DNA from: an uncultured Holophagaceae bacterium
GTDB lineage: Bacteria > Acidobacteriota > Holophagae > Holophagales > Holophagaceae
NCBI GenBank assembly: GCA_903913215.1
Contig: CAIWKE010000013.1
Location: forward strand, 78,760-142,759
Length of the DNA: 64,000 nucleotides
Reading direction: 5' to 3'
Within the stretch, counting starts at the first letter, position 1. Each line of letters opens with the position of its first letter. The notes under the pieces were generated by a model, which worked only from the letters and a program-made list of their open reading frames with translations, made no database searches and was not told where the DNA came from. Shown here in pieces: positions 8,087-18,510 of the stretch. The position numbers and the translations under genes were made by a program.

Positions 8087-8440
8087 TTGCCCCAGCCCTC
8101 TCCCCTCCGCTTTGAAGCCGCCGTCACTCGGCCCCTGTCCGTGGTGTTCCGCCAGGGCGAGGCCTGGGTGGGCCACGACTACACCGTGGAGGTGGTGACC
8201 AGTCGCCAGGGTCTGGACGGCTTCGATGTCGTTGTCGACTTCCGGGACCTGGAAGCGGCCCTGGACCGCAGCCTGGCCCCCCTCCAGGGCCGCCTCCTCT
8301 CGGACCTGGGCCTTGTCGGCCCTTTGGCCCTGGCCCAGCGCCTCCTGGCCGAACTGGCCCCCCACGTCCCCGCGCCCGCCCACCTCCAGGAAGTGGCGCT
8401 CACGGATGGAACGGGGCGAAGAATGACCGTCCGCGCGTGA
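8087..8440 (+). CDS. Degenerate 6-pyruvoyl-tetrahydropterin synthase/QueD-family protein
   Basis: 117 residues from a TTG start with GGAG 6 bases upstream; no ATG is available before the upstream in-frame stop. It follows the PTPS/QueD layout: an N-terminal FEAAVTRPL strand where QueD has FEAAHRL, GHDYTVEVV, then FDVVVDFRDLEAAL and LAQRLLAEL. The first zinc-ligand histidine is replaced by valine, the HGH pair is reduced to VGH, the catalytic cysteine is missing and the LDHH region reads LQGR. I infer a fold relative without the standard metal chemistry. Its stop overlaps the GTG of the signal peptidase gene by 3 bases (GTGA). Confidence 0.7.
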   Translation: MPQPSPLRFEAAVTRPLSVVFRQGEAWVGHDYTVEVVTSRQGLDGFDVVVDFRDLEAALDRSLAPLQGRLLSDLGLVGPLALAQRLLAELAPHVPAPAHLQEVALTDGTGRRMTVRA

Positions 8441-8868
8441 AGCCCTGGCTCCCCTTCGCCGCCCTGGCCCTGGCCCTCTCGCCGCTGCTGGTGGTGGTGC
8501 CGGTCCACGTGAGCGGTCACAGCATGGAGCCCGCCCTTCGCGATGGTGAGCTGCACTGGGCGCTGCGGGCCTGGGCCAGCCACGCGCCCCGGCGGGGCGA
8601 GGTCTGGCTCGTGGTGGGGCCCGAAGGGCGATCCGTGAAGCGGGTCATCGGCCTGCCTGGCGAGGTCGTGGCCTGGCAGGGCCCGGAGGTATGGATCCAG
8701 GAGCGGCGCCTGGAGGAACCCTGGGTGCAGTTCCCGGAGCGCGGCGGCGAAGGTCGCCAGGCCTGCGGGACGGGCTACCTGGTCCTGGGTGACAACCGCC
8801 CCGCCAGCCAGGACGGACGGAGCTGGGGGCCCCTGCCAGTTGGGTCCCTGCGGGGGCGGGTGCTCTGA
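8437..8868 (+). CDS. lepB: Signal peptidase I (S26), short form
   Basis: 143 residues from a GTG. An N-terminal membrane anchor (LPFAALALALSPLLVVVPVHV) is followed by the serine motif SGHSMEP, the lysine box RSVKRVIGLPGE, and the C-terminal box LGDNRPASQDGRSWGPLP. Ser and Lys form the catalytic dyad that removes signal peptides on the periplasmic face. It is much shorter than E. coli LepB and lacks the large inserted domain, which is typical of minimal S26 enzymes. Coupled to the preceding PTPS-like gene; about 45 bases separate it from clpS. Confidence 0.9.
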   Translation: MKPWLPFAALALALSPLLVVVPVHVSGHSMEPALRDGELHWALRAWASHAPRRGEVWLVVGPEGRSVKRVIGLPGEVVAWQGPEVWIQERRLEEPWVQFPERGGEGRQACGTGYLVLGDNRPASQDGRSWGPLPVGSLRGRVL

Positions 8869-8912
8869 GTCAGCGGGGAACCCCGCTATCCTGAAGCCCG
8901 GAGGCGCCAGCC

Positions 8913-9224
8913 ATGGCCACCAAGAAACAGGGCCAGGTCCTCACCCGCACCCGCGCTGCCACGCGGGAACCCGGCATGTGGAAGGTCCTGCTGCACAACG
9001 ACGACTACACCACGCAGGAGTTCGTGGTGTGGCTGCTGCAGACGGTGTTTCGCAAGCCCGAGGCCGAGGCCACGGTCATCATGCTGGCGGTGCATCGGGC
9101 CGGCGTGGGCGTGGCGGGCATCTACACCAAGGATGTGGCGGAGACTCGCGCCGAGCGGGGCCGCCAGTTGGCCGAGCGCGAGGGCTTCCCACTGCTCCTC
9201 ACCGTGGAGGCCGACCATGCCTGA
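8913..9224 (+). CDS. clpS: ATP-dependent Clp protease adaptor ClpS
   Basis: 103 residues. The core WKVLLHNDDYTTQEFVVWLL and the AxxIMLAVHxxG segment (here VIMLAVHRAGVGVAG) are the ClpS signature; the asparagine and aspartates in HNDDYT line the pocket that binds N-terminal Leu, Phe, Tyr and Trp. It delivers N-degron substrates to ClpA. A GGAGG lies upstream of the ATG. Its last 8 bases overlap the clpA start, so translation is coupled. Confidence 0.95.
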   Translation: MATKKQGQVLTRTRAATREPGMWKVLLHNDDYTTQEFVVWLLQTVFRKPEAEATVIMLAVHRAGVGVAGIYTKDVAETRAERGRQLAEREGFPLLLTVEADHA

Positions 9225-11463
9225 AACCCCGCAGCTCAGTGCCGACCTGAACCAGGGCATCCAGCGGGCCTTCGACTTGGCCCTGGCCCGGCGCCACGAG
9301 GATGTGGCCCTGGAGCACCTGCTGCTGGCCCTCCTGGACGAGCCCCATGCGGCCCAGGCCCTGCGGGGCTGCGGGGTGAAGACGGAAGCCCTGCGCCTGG
9401 ACCTAGAGGCCCTGCTGGGCAAGGCCTTTGAGGTCCTGCCCGAGGGGCAGGCCTTCCAGCCCCACAGCACCCTGGGCTTTGTGCGAGTGGTGGAGCGCAG
9501 TCTCCTGCACGCCTTCAGCTCCGGCAAGCGCAGTCTGGAGGGCGGCGAGCTGCTGCCCGCCTTCCTCGAGGAAGAGGCCAGTCCCGCGCGGTATCTGCTG
9601 GAGAAGCACGGCGTGAAACGCCTGGCCCTGCTCAAAGTGCTGAGCCACGGACCAGGTGCCAAATCAGCACCGGCAGCCCCGACCCAGGAGCCGGAGGAGG
9701 AGGAGACACCCACCGTCGCCGCCAATCCCCTGGAGGCTTATGCCACGGATCTGGTGGCCCGGGCCGCGGCGGGACGCCTGGACCCCCTGGTGGGCCGCGA
9801 GGCTGAGATCCAGCGCATGGCCCAGGTGCTCTGCCGCCGCCGCAAGAACAACCCCCTGCTGGTGGGCGAGCCCGGCGTGGGCAAAACGGCCATTGTCGAG
9901 GGCCTGGCCCGGCGCATCCACGAGGGCGCGGTGCCTGAGCCCCTGAAGGCCGCCCGCATCTACGCCCTGGATCTCGGCGCCCTGCTGGCAGGCAGCCGCT
10001 ACCGCGGCGACTTCGAGGAGCGCCTCAAGGCCGTATTGAAGGCGCTCAACGATCAGCCCGGCGCCATCCTCTTCGTAGACGAGCTGCATACCCTGGTGGG
10101 GGCGGGCTCCACGGGGGGCGGGGCCATGGACGCGGCCAACCTGCTGAAGCCGGCCCTGGCCTCGGGAGAGCTGCGCTGCATCGGCGCCACCACCTTCCAG
10201 GATCTCAAGAGTTCCCTGGACAAGGACCGCGCCCTTTCCCGGCGCTTCCAGGTGGTCGAAGTGAGCGAGCCCTCCACGGCCGATGCCCTGGCGGTGCTGC
10301 AGGGCCTGAAGTCCGTCTACGAAACCCACCATGGCACCAAGTATTCGGAGGAGGCCCTGGAGGCCGCCGTGCGCCTAGCGGCCAAGCACCTCCCGGATCG
10401 CCGCCTGCCCGACAGCGCCCTGGACGTGATGGACGAGGCCGGGGCCGCGCAGAAGCTGCTGCCTAAAAAGGAGCGCGCCAAGAAGCTGGGCGCCGCCCAC
10501 ATCGAGGCCGTGGTGGCTCGCATGGCGCGGGTGCCCGTGGCCTCAGTCACTGCCGATGATCGGGAGGCCCTGGCTTCGCTCGAAGCTGCGCTTCGAGCGC
10601 AAATTTTCGGCCAGGATGTGGCCTGCGAGGCTGTGGCCAGTGCCATCAAGCTGGCCCGCTCAGGCCTGCGGGATCCCCTGAAGCCTATGGGCTGCTTCCT
10701 CTTCGCGGGTCCCACGGGGGTGGGCAAGACGGAGCTCTCCAAGCAGCTGGCCAAGGCGCTGGGCATCGCCTTCCTGCGCTTCGACATGAGCGAATATCAG
10801 GAGAAGCACGCCGTGGCCCGCCTCATCGGCGCGCCACCGGGCTACGTGGGCTACGAGGAAGGCGGCCTCCTCACGGATGCCATTCGCAAGCAGCCTCATG
10901 CGGTCATCCTGTTGGACGAACTGGAAAAGGCCCACCCCGACCTCTTCGGCGTGCTGCTGCAGATCATGGATCACGCCACCCTTACGGACAGCCACGGCCG
11001 CAGCGCCGACTTCCGCCACGCGGTACTGGTCATGACCACCAACGTGGGGGCCCGGGAGCTGTCGGCCCGCCAGGTGGGTTTCGCCGAAGCTGGTGGTCGC
11101 AAGTCCGCCACGGGCACCATTGAGAAGGCCTTCACCCCGGAGTTCCGCAACCGGCTGGACGCCATCCTCCAGTTCGCACCCCTGGGCCGCCAGGATATGA
11201 AGCGCGTGGCAGACAAGCACCTGCGCGAGCTGGAGACCCAGCTAAAGGAAAAGGCCGTGACCCTCAGCTGCTCAGCCGAGGCTCGGTCCTGGCTGGCGGA
11301 GAAGGGCTACGATCCCGCCTTCGGCGCCCGGCCCATGGCGCGCCTCATTGAGCGCGAGCTGCGGCGTCCCCTGGCTGAAGCCATCCTCTTTGGGCCCCTG
11401 GCCTCGGGCGGCCGGGCCCAGGTGGACCTCGTGGACGGCCGGCTGTGCCTATCTTTCGCCTAG
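9217..11463 (+). CDS. clpA: ATP-dependent Clp protease ATP-binding subunit ClpA
   Basis: 748 residues starting at the ATG within the end of clpS; the frame is open further upstream but that part lies in clpS. An N-terminal Clp repeat domain (about 1-140) is followed by an acidic linker, D1 with Walker [10 protein letters not shown] (about residue 217) and a glycine-rich pore segment, then D2 with Walker [10 protein letters not shown] (about residue 498), [11 protein letters not shown] and [10 protein letters not shown]. The ClpP-docking tripeptide appears as VGF (RQVGFAEAG) in place of IGL/IGF. It unfolds substrates and feeds them to ClpP, which is not in the window. The next gene, aat, begins 19 bases before its stop. 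Confidence 0.95.
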   Translation: MPETPQLSADLNQGIQRAFDLALARRHEDVALEHLLLALLDEPHAAQALRGCGVKTEALRLDLEALLGKAFEVLPEGQAFQPHSTLGFVRVVERSLLHAFSSGKRSLEGGELLPAFLEEEASPARYLLEKHGVKRLALLKVLSHGPGAKSAPAAPTQEPEEEETPTVAANPLEAYATDLVARAAAGRLDPLVGREAEIQRMAQVLCRRRKNNPLLVGEPGVGKTAIVEGLARRIHEGAVPEPLKAARIYALDLGALLAGSRYRGDFEERLKAVLKALNDQPGAILFVDELHTLVGAGSTGGGAMDAANLLKPALASGELRCIGATTFQDLKSSLDKDRALSRRFQVVEVSEPSTADALAVLQGLKSVYETHHGTKYSEEALEAAVRLAAKHLPDRRLPDSALDVMDEAGAAQKLLPKKERAKKLGAAHIEAVVARMARVPVASVTADDREALASLEAALRAQIFGQDVACEAVASAIKLARSGLRDPLKPMGCFLFAGPTGVGKTELSKQLAKALGIAFLRFDMSEYQEKHAVARLIGAPPGYVGYEEGGLLTDAIRKQPHAVILLDELEKAHPDLFGVLLQIMDHATLTDSHGRSADFRHAVLVMTTNVGARELSARQVGFAEAGGRKSATGTIEKAFTPEFRNRLDAILQFAPLGRQDMKRVADKHLRELETQLKEKAVTLSCSAEARSWLAEKGYDPAFGARPMARLIERELRRPLAEAILFGPLASGGRAQVDLVDGRLCLSFA

Positions 11464-12125
11464 ACGAGCGTCTGGTCTTCCCGGACCCGGAGCTGGCCGA
11501 GGACGGGCTCCTGGCCGTGGGCGGTGACCTCAGCGTGGAGCGGCTGCTGCTGGCCTACCGCAGTGGCATCTTCCCTTGGTTCGGCGAGGAGGATCCCCTG
11601 CTCTGGTGGTCGCCACCGGAGCGAGCCCTGCTCCGCCCCGGCCACCTGCACCTCTCGGCCCGGACCCGGCGCAGCCTCCGCCAGCGTCCCTTTGAGATTC
11701 GCTTCGACACGGCCTTTGCGGAGGTCATTCGGCACTGCTCCACCGTCCCGCGGCCCGGGCAGGATGGAACCTGGATCACAATGTCCATGCGCGAGGCATA
11801 CCTTTCCTTGCACCTGGCGGGCCACGCCCACAGCGTGGAGGCCTGGCGGGACGGGGAACTGCGGGGCGGCCTCTATGGCGTCGCCCTGGGCAGCGCCTTC
11901 TTCGGCGAGAGTATGTTCAGCCTCGAGCCCGAGGCAAGTCGCGCGTCCCTGCTGGCTCTGGACGCACTCATGAGCGCCGGGGGCGGCACCCTCATCGACG
12001 GCCAGTTGCCCCATGCGGGCCTGCTGGGCTATGGATTCCAGTGTGTGCCCCGCGCCCGCTTTCTGCTGGAACTGGCCCAGGCCCTGCGTCAGCCGACCCG
12101 GCAAGTCCCCTGGCCGGTGGGATAA
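11445..12125 (+). CDS. aat: Leucyl/phenylalanyl-tRNA-protein transferase
   Basis: 226 residues from a GTG that overlaps the end of clpA by 19 bases. Signature segments are LAYRSGIFPWF, WWSPPERALLRP, GGLYGVALGSAFFGESMFS and LIDGQLPHAGLLGYG. The enzyme adds Leu or Phe from charged tRNA to the N-terminus of proteins ending in Lys or Arg, creating the type of N-degron that ClpS recognises. Its placement directly behind clpS and clpA makes a functional N-degron unit. The expected D[C/S]Q of the family reads DGQ here, a small variation near the active-site region. Confidence 0.93.
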   Translation: MPIFRLDERLVFPDPELAEDGLLAVGGDLSVERLLLAYRSGIFPWFGEEDPLLWWSPPERALLRPGHLHLSARTRRSLRQRPFEIRFDTAFAEVIRHCSTVPRPGQDGTWITMSMREAYLSLHLAGHAHSVEAWRDGELRGGLYGVALGSAFFGESMFSLEPEASRASLLALDALMSAGGGTLIDGQLPHAGLLGYGFQCVPRARFLLELAQALRQPTRQVPWPVG

Positions 12126-12180
12126 GTCCTTCCAGTTCTACAGTCCAGAGCTATGATTCAACCAGGCCCAAGGATCTCCC

Positions 12181-13446
12181 ATGTTGACGATTTCTGAATC
12201 GCGACTCTCTCCCCGGCACACGGTTGCCCTCGTCATGGCAGGCGGGCGTGGCAAGCGGCTGATGGACCTCACGGACCACTATGCCAAGCCGGGCCTCGAC
12301 TTCGGCGGCAAGTACCGCATCATCGACTTCACCCTGTCGAACTGCGTGCACTCCGGCTTCCGTAAAATCATGGTGCTGACGCAATACAACTCGCACCGCC
12401 TGCTGGAGCATCTTCAGTTCGGCTGGACCTTCCTGGCCGGCAAGCTGGACGAATACGTGCATGTGCTGCCCGCCCAGCAGAGCATGGACAAGGACGCCTG
12501 GTATAGCGGCACGGCGGACGCGGTCTACCAGAACATGGACAACCTCAAGGCCGCGGGCCCCAAGAACGTACTAATCCTCGCGGGTGATCACATCTACCGC
12601 ATGGACTACAAGATCTTCCTCAAGGACCACCTGGACAACGAGGCGGATATGACCATCGCCTGCCTGGAAGTCCCACGGGACGCAGCCAGGGGCTTTGGCA
12701 TCGCCCATGTGGACGCGGAGGATCGCATCGTCGGCTTCGTGGAGAAGCCCGACGATCCGCCCGCCATTCCCGGCAAGCCCGACAAATCCTTCGCCTCCAT
12801 GGGCATCTACCTCTTCAACGCGGAGTTCCTCTACAAGGCCCTCATCGAGGACGCGAAGGATCCCAACTCAGGCCACGACTTCGGTAAGGACATCATCCCC
12901 AAGCTGGTGGAGACATCCCGCGTCTATGCCCACCGCTTCGAGAACAGCTGCATTCCCAACGAAGGACACCCGGATCCCTACTGGCGCGATGTGGGCAGCG
13001 TGGACTCCTACTGGGAGGCCAACATGGACCTCACCACGGTGCTGCCGGCCCTTAATCTCTACGACAAGAACTGGCCCGTCATCACGCACCAGGAGCAGCT
13101 GCCGCCGGCGAAATTCGTCCATGCGGGTGAGATGCGCAACGGCGTGGCCCTCTCCAGCCTGGTCTCGGGCGCCTGCATCATCTCCGGTGCCCACGTGCAC
13201 CACTCCCTGCTCTCCAGTCGTGTGTCGGTCCACTCCCACGCCCGCCTGGACGGCGCCGTGGTGCTGCCCGACTGCGACATCGGCCGCCACGCCCGGCTGC
13301 GCAGGTGCATTGTGGCCCGGGACTGCCGCATCCCCGAAGGCTTCGTGGTGGGCGAGGATCCCGAAGAAGATGCCCGCCGCTTCTTCCGAACGGAGGGTGG
13401 CGTGACGCTCATCTCCCAGCGCATGCTGAACCAACTGGAGCGCTAG
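12181..13446 (+). CDS. glgC: Glucose-1-phosphate adenylyltransferase
   Basis: 421 residues, usual length. The nucleotidyltransferase N-terminus reads LVMAGGRGKRLMDLT followed by AKPGLDFGGKYRIIDF and NCVHSGFRKIMVLTQY. The C-terminal third has the left-handed beta-helix hexapeptide pattern (ACIISGAHVHHSLLSSRV). It makes ADP-glucose from ATP and glucose-1-phosphate, the committed step of glycogen synthesis. AAGGA lies upstream of the ATG. It begins the glgC-glgA-pgi run; glgA follows after 3 bases. Confidence 0.95.
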   Translation: MLTISESRLSPRHTVALVMAGGRGKRLMDLTDHYAKPGLDFGGKYRIIDFTLSNCVHSGFRKIMVLTQYNSHRLLEHLQFGWTFLAGKLDEYVHVLPAQQSMDKDAWYSGTADAVYQNMDNLKAAGPKNVLILAGDHIYRMDYKIFLKDHLDNEADMTIACLEVPRDAARGFGIAHVDAEDRIVGFVEKPDDPPAIPGKPDKSFASMGIYLFNAEFLYKALIEDAKDPNSGHDFGKDIIPKLVETSRVYAHRFENSCIPNEGHPDPYWRDVGSVDSYWEANMDLTTVLPALNLYDKNWPVITHQEQLPPAKFVHAGEMRNGVALSSLVSGACIISGAHVHHSLLSSRVSVHSHARLDGAVVLPDCDIGRHARLRRCIVARDCRIPEGFVVGEDPEEDARRFFRTEGGVTLISQRMLNQLER

Positions 13447-13449
13447 GTT

Positions 13450-14883
13450 TTGAGAGTTCTGTTTGTAGCGTCTGAACTGTTCCCCTATGTCAAAACCGGT
13501 GGTCTCGGCGATGTCATGGCCGCCCTGCCCCGGGCCATGCGCGCCCTGGGCGCCGATGTCCGCATTCTGGTTCCGGCCTATCCGGCCATTTTAAATGCGG
13601 TGCTGGTGCAGGGCGAGGTCGGTTACCTGCCCGACATCATGGGCGGCGGTCCCGCCCACATCCTCAAGGCCGAGGCCGACGGCCTGCCCCTCTACCTCCT
13701 GGACCAGCCCGGCCACTTCAACCGGAAGGGCCTGCCCTACGACTACTCCGAGGACCTGCCCCGGCGCTTCGCCGCCCTGTCTTTCGCCGCCGCTCACCTG
13801 GGCCGGGTCGGGGACTCCGAGGGCTGGCGACCCGAGGTGCTCCATGGCCACGACTGGCCGACGGGTCTCATGCCCGCCTACGTGGCCTTCGGCGGTGGGC
13901 CCCGCCCCGCCACGGTCATGACCATCCACAACATCGCTTTCCAGGGCCGCTTCTCCCGCACGATCCTGCCCGACCTCTGGCTGCCGCCCCAGGCCTACAC
14001 CCAGGAGGGCGTGGAGTACCACGGCGACATCGGCTTCCTGAAGGCCGGGCTGCGCCTGGCGGACCGCATCAGCACCGTGAGCCCCACCTACGCCAAAGAG
14101 ATCCAGCACTTCGGCGGCCATGGCCTGGAGGGCCTCCTGGCCCACCGCAGCAAGGATCTGCGCGGCATCCTCAACGGCGTGGACAAGACCATCTGGAATC
14201 CCGCCACGGATCCTCACATCCAGAGCCGCTACGACCTGCGCCACCCCTCCCGCCGACCGGCCAACCGCACGGACTTCCAGCGCCGCCTGGGCCTCCAGGA
14301 GGACCCGGCCGCCCCCCTCTTTGTGTCCGTGGGCCGCCTGGATCCCCTCAAGGGCCTGGACCTGGTGCTGGACAACGTGGACCACCTGGTGCACCGCGGC
14401 GGTCAGCTGGTCCTCATCGGTTCCGGTGATCCCCACGCCGAGGGCGCGTTCCGCCAGGCGGCCCAGCGCCATCCCGGTCGCGTGGCCGTCTTCATCGGCT
14501 ATGACGAGGTCCTGGCCCACCGTGCCTTCGCCGCGGCAGACGTGGTGCTGGTGCCTTCCCGCCAGGAGCCCTGCGGCCTCACCCAGCTCTACGCCCAGGT
14601 CTACGGCGCCCTGCCCCTGGTGCGTCGCACCGGCGGGTTGGCGGACACGGTGGTCGGCGCCACGGCAGAGACCCTGGCCAACGGCACCGCCACCGGCTTC
14701 ATGTTCGACGCGGCCAGCGGCTGGGCCCTGGGCGAAGCGCTCAACAGCGCCTTCGACCTCTTCGCGGATCCCGCTGGCTGGCGACAGGTGCAGCGCCAGG
14801 GCATGAAGGCGGACTTCAGCTGGGCGGGCCCCGCCCAGGCCTACCTGGATCTCTACGCCACCATTCCCCCGAAAGGACACTGA
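13450..14883 (+). CDS. glgA: Glycogen synthase (ADP-glucose, GT5)
   Basis: 477 residues from a TTG start that lies 3 bases after glgC. The GT-B fold begins MRVLFVASELFPYVKTGGLGDV with the KTGGL ADP-glucose-binding motif, has the conserved NIAFQG and GILNGVD segments, the second Rossmann domain with VGRLDPLKGLDL, and the C-terminal PSRQEPCGLTQLYA motif. It elongates alpha-1,4-glucan chains. Weak TTG initiation immediately behind glgC suggests coupled translation. Confidence 0.95.
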   Translation: MRVLFVASELFPYVKTGGLGDVMAALPRAMRALGADVRILVPAYPAILNAVLVQGEVGYLPDIMGGGPAHILKAEADGLPLYLLDQPGHFNRKGLPYDYSEDLPRRFAALSFAAAHLGRVGDSEGWRPEVLHGHDWPTGLMPAYVAFGGGPRPATVMTIHNIAFQGRFSRTILPDLWLPPQAYTQEGVEYHGDIGFLKAGLRLADRISTVSPTYAKEIQHFGGHGLEGLLAHRSKDLRGILNGVDKTIWNPATDPHIQSRYDLRHPSRRPANRTDFQRRLGLQEDPAAPLFVSVGRLDPLKGLDLVLDNVDHLVHRGGQLVLIGSGDPHAEGAFRQAAQRHPGRVAVFIGYDEVLAHRAFAAADVVLVPSRQEPCGLTQLYAQVYGALPLVRRTGGLADTVVGATAETLANGTATGFMFDAASGWALGEALNSAFDLFADPAGWRQVQRQGMKADFSWAGPAQAYLDLYATIPPKGH

Positions 14884-14884
14884 C

Positions 14885-16021
14885 ATGGACACGCGCGTGC
14901 ACTGGCAGGCCATCGTGAATCACCCCATGGGGGGCTGGCGCCACGTGGCCGAGCCCACCCTGCCGAAGTTGGACCCCACCAAGCGCCTGCTTTGGTGCGG
15001 CATCGGCGGTTCGCTCCTGCCCTCGGAGACCTTGCTGCGGGCCTTTGGCAACGAGCAAGCTCATCGCAACTGGGTGACCCTGGCCTCGCCGGAGCCTGCA
15101 CCGGACTTCCGCATCCAGCCCGGCGATCAGCTGGTCTGCGCCTCCAAGAGCGGCAAGACCCTGGAGCTCTGGACTTGGATCGCCCGTCTGCGCGCCCTGC
15201 CCGGCTTCAAGGATCTGGCCGCCCCCATCCTCATCACCCAGGACGATGCCAATCCCCTGGCCACCTGGGGCCGCGCCAACGGCTGCCAGATCCTGCCCAT
15301 TCCCGTGGAAGTGGGCGGCCGCTTTTCCGCCTTCACCCCCATCGGCACCCTGCCCCTGAGCTGGATGGGGAAGGATGCCTCGGCCTTCTTGGCCGGGGGC
15401 CGCGAGGTCGTGGCCCAGATGGAGGCGGGCCAGGGTCCGTGGCATGACCGCGTGGCCGCCACCGTGGACCTGCTCCTGGACGCCCATGCCAAGGGCATCA
15501 CCGAGTGGGTGCTCATGCCCTACGCCATGCGCCTGGACAACCTCTCGGCCTGGTGGGTGCAGCTGGTGGCCGAATCCCTGGGCAAGGTGGCCCAGGACGG
15601 CAGCCGCAAGGGCTACACCCCCATCCGCGCCGTGGGCCCCGTGGACCAGCACAGCCAGCTCCAGCGCTGGATGGCGGGCCCCCGCAACCTGGGCGTCATC
15701 CTCATGACCGTGGAGGGAGCCGACACCTCTGAGAAGCTGGACCCCCCCGCCGGCTCACCCTACCCGGGCCTGGCCCAGCTCACCGGCAGCGAGATCCTGC
15801 GCGCCCAGGCTGAGGGCACCGCCGGCGCCCTGGAGGCCGCGGGCGTGCCCCTGCTCCGCTGGTCCCTGCCCGCCCTCAACGAGCACGAAGTGGGCGCCTT
15901 CATGATGGCCTGGCAGGCCATCATCGGGATCCTGGGCTTCGCCCTGGACCTGGACCCCTTCGATCAGCCCGAAGTGGAAGATGGCAAGAAGCGGACCTTC
16001 AAGCGGCTGGGGCTCTCCTAG
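14885..16021 (+). CDS. pgi: Glucose-6-phosphate isomerase, short form
   Basis: 378 residues, shorter than the ~550-residue E. coli enzyme. Two sugar-isomerase (SIS) domains are seen: CGIGGSLLPSETLL near residue 40 and LVCASKSGKTLEL near residue 82 for phosphate binding, then ESLGKVAQDGSRKGY with the usual E-S-x-GK-like region, and AVGPVDQHSQLQRW, the family's second signature with the catalytic histidine. It links fructose-6-phosphate with glucose-6-phosphate, supplying the glycogen route. Starts 1 base after glgA stop. Confidence 0.9.
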   Translation: MDTRVHWQAIVNHPMGGWRHVAEPTLPKLDPTKRLLWCGIGGSLLPSETLLRAFGNEQAHRNWVTLASPEPAPDFRIQPGDQLVCASKSGKTLELWTWIARLRALPGFKDLAAPILITQDDANPLATWGRANGCQILPIPVEVGGRFSAFTPIGTLPLSWMGKDASAFLAGGREVVAQMEAGQGPWHDRVAATVDLLLDAHAKGITEWVLMPYAMRLDNLSAWWVQLVAESLGKVAQDGSRKGYTPIRAVGPVDQHSQLQRWMAGPRNLGVILMTVEGADTSEKLDPPAGSPYPGLAQLTGSEILRAQAEGTAGALEAAGVPLLRWSLPALNEHEVGAFMMAWQAIIGILGFALDLDPFDQPEVEDGKKRTFKRLGLS

Positions 16022-16292
16022 GAGCCATTCCAGGTCGAAGACAGCTCGGGAAGTAGGCTTGCTGCCCGCACACCACCCTGGTGCGTGGGCATCGCGCTTT
16101 AGGCCGCTCGATATCACTCCAGGCAAGGTTCGGGGCCAGGGATCCAGGTAGACACGGTAGGCCGTTGCCTGGAAATGGGTATTGTGGGGCCACGAACTGG
16201 CTCAACACTGGACGTTCCCGTTTCCTGGATCGTTTAGGCCAGTCGTGACCTGGGTCTGGTGCGAGAGGCAAGCTCAGCCCAGGAGGACCACC

Positions 16293-18476
16293 ATGAACCA
16301 AGCCGGGGCCTTCATCAGGCTCTCCGAAGCTAGGCATCACGATCCCTTCTCACTACTCGGGCGTCACCAGCAGGGAACGACTACCCTGGTGCGGGCATTC
16401 CTGCCGCGGGCCCAGGCGGTCTCCATCTTCGAAGGGGAACGGCCACTCACCCGGTTGGGCGACAGTGACCTCTTTGAGTGGCGCGGTCACGATACGGACC
16501 TGCCCCGGCACCACCGCCTGCGGTGGACCGATGATGCACAGTGCGAGCACATCACACACGATCCCTACACGTTCCCGCCGCAGGTCTCAGACTTCGACCT
16601 GCACCTCTTCCGGGAGGGGAGGCACTGGCACGCCTACCGTTTCCTGGGAGCGCGGGCTCACGAGGTGGAGGAGATTCCTGGCGTGCTGTTCGCCGTCTGG
16701 GCGCCGAACGCAGAGCGGGTTAGCGTGGTGGGCGACTTCAACGGCTGGGACGGCCGCTGCCACCCCATGCGGGTGCACTCAGGCTCTGGCGTATGGGAGC
16801 TGTTCATCCCCGACCTGGAGCCCGGCACGCTCTACAAATACGAGGTGAGGAACCGGGCCACGGGAGAGATCCTGCTCAAGACGGATCCCTATGGCCAGCG
16901 CTTCGAGCTGCGCCCGAGGACCGCTTCCATCGTGCCCTCGGCGGCGCCCTTCCCCTGGACGGATGGGGCTTGGCTCGCGAGGCGCACCAAGCAGGACTGG
17001 CAACATGGCCCGATCTCGATCTACGAGGCACATCTGGGCTCCTGGCAGCGCGACGGGCAGAGTGGGTTCCTCTCTTACCGGGACCTCGCCCATCGGTTGG
17101 TGGACTATGTGCGTGAGATGGGCTTCAGCCACATCCAGGTGCTCCCACTCACCGAATTCCCCCTGGACCTCTCCTGGGGCTACCAGGCCACGGGGTATTA
17201 CGCCCCCACCAGCCGCCACGGGGACCCGGACGACTTCCGCTACTTCGTGGATTACTGCCACCGCCAGGGCATCGGCGTACTCGTGGATTGGGTTCCAGCC
17301 CACTTCCCCAAGGACGCCCACGCCCTGGCCCGCTTTGATGGAACCCCCCTCTACGAGCACGAAGATCCCAGGCTGGGGGAGCATCAGGACTGGTCCACCC
17401 TGATCTTCAACTTCGGCCGCCACGAGGTGAAGAATTTCCTGATCTCCAGTGCCATTTTCTGGCTGGAGGAACTCCACGTGGATGGCCTCCGGGTGGACGC
17501 CGTGGCCTCCATGCTCTACCTGGACTACTCCCGCCGGGAAGGTGAGTGGATCCCCAACCGTTACGGCGGCCGGGAGAACCTGGAGGCCATAGCGTTCCTG
17601 CGGGAACTCAACATCGTGACCCATGAGCGCTGCCCCGGCACCTTGATGATCGCCGAGGAATCCACGTCCTGGCCCATGGTGAGCCGGCCCACCTATCTGG
17701 GCGGCCTGGGCTTCGACCTCAAGTGGAACATGGGCTGGATGAACGACACCCTGAGCTACATGAGCAAGGAGCCTGTACATCGGTCCTACCACCAGGACCT
17801 GCTGACCTTCGCCATGCTCTATGCCTTCACCGAGAACTTCATTCTGCCGCTCTCCCATGACGAGGTGGTCCACGGCAAGGGCTCCATGTTGAACAAGATG
17901 CCTGGCGACGAGTGGCAGCGCTTCGCGAACCTGCGCGCGCTCTACGCCTACATGTTCACTCACCCAGGGAAGAAGCTGCTCTTCATGGGCACTGAGTTCG
18001 GCCAGGGCCTGGAGTGGAATCACGCCGGCATCCTGGATTGGTACGTGCTGGACTACCCCCTCCACCGGGGCTTGCAAAGGCTGGTGCGGGACCTGAATCA
18101 CCTCTACCGGGAGAGTCCGGCTCTGCACGAACGGGACTTCGAGTGGCGGGGCTTCGAATGGATTGACTGCCACGATGCGCATCAGTCCGTGCTCAGCTTC
18201 GTCCGCTGGTCTGAGAGCGGATTCCTCCTCGTGGTGGCCAACTTCACGCCGGTCCCGCGCCACGACTATCGGATTGGCGTGCCTCGACCTGGCCACTACG
18301 AGGAGGCCCTCAACTCCGATGCCGCCGTGTACGGTGGGTCGAACCTGGGCAACGGCGACCGCAATCTGCTGGCGGAGAACCTGCCCTGGATGAACCGCCC
18401 CTGGTCCCTGGCCCTCACCCTGCCGCCCCTGGCTGTACTGGTTCTGAGGCTCCGGTCGGAAGGTGCCGGGGACTGA
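16293..18476 (+). CDS. glgB: 1,4-alpha-glucan branching enzyme GlgB, long form
   Basis: 727 residues with AGGAGG 6 bases before the ATG. Three parts are visible: an N1 domain ([14 protein letters not shown], residues 10-100), a CBM48 domain ([24 protein letters not shown]) and the GH13 catalytic domain with [10 protein letters not shown], the nucleophile motif [15 protein letters not shown], the acid MIAEEST and [10 protein letters not shown]. It makes alpha-1,6 branches in glycogen. A 270-base gap without recognised features separates it from pgi. A second, shorter GlgB is encoded 3 kb away on the other strand. Confidence 0.95.
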   Translation: MNQAGAFIRLSEARHHDPFSLLGRHQQGTTTLVRAFLPRAQAVSIFEGERPLTRLGDSDLFEWRGHDTDLPRHHRLRWTDDAQCEHITHDPYTFPPQVSDFDLHLFREGRHWHAYRFLGARAHEVEEIPGVLFAVWAPNAERVSVVGDFNGWDGRCHPMRVHSGSGVWELFIPDLEPGTLYKYEVRNRATGEILLKTDPYGQRFELRPRTASIVPSAAPFPWTDGAWLARRTKQDWQHGPISIYEAHLGSWQRDGQSGFLSYRDLAHRLVDYVREMGFSHIQVLPLTEFPLDLSWGYQATGYYAPTSRHGDPDDFRYFVDYCHRQGIGVLVDWVPAHFPKDAHALARFDGTPLYEHEDPRLGEHQDWSTLIFNFGRHEVKNFLISSAIFWLEELHVDGLRVDAVASMLYLDYSRREGEWIPNRYGGRENLEAIAFLRELNIVTHERCPGTLMIAEESTSWPMVSRPTYLGGLGFDLKWNMGWMNDTLSYMSKEPVHRSYHQDLLTFAMLYAFTENFILPLSHDEVVHGKGSMLNKMPGDEWQRFANLRALYAYMFTHPGKKLLFMGTEFGQGLEWNHAGILDWYVLDYPLHRGLQRLVRDLNHLYRESPALHERDFEWRGFEWIDCHDAHQSVLSFVRWSESGFLLVVANFTPVPRHDYRIGVPRPGHYEEALNSDAAVYGGSNLGNGDRNLLAENLPWMNRPWSLALTLPPLAVLVLRLRSEGAGD

Positions 18477-18510
18477 GGACCGCCCAGGACCGGGAGGATG
18501 CAGCCGTCCG

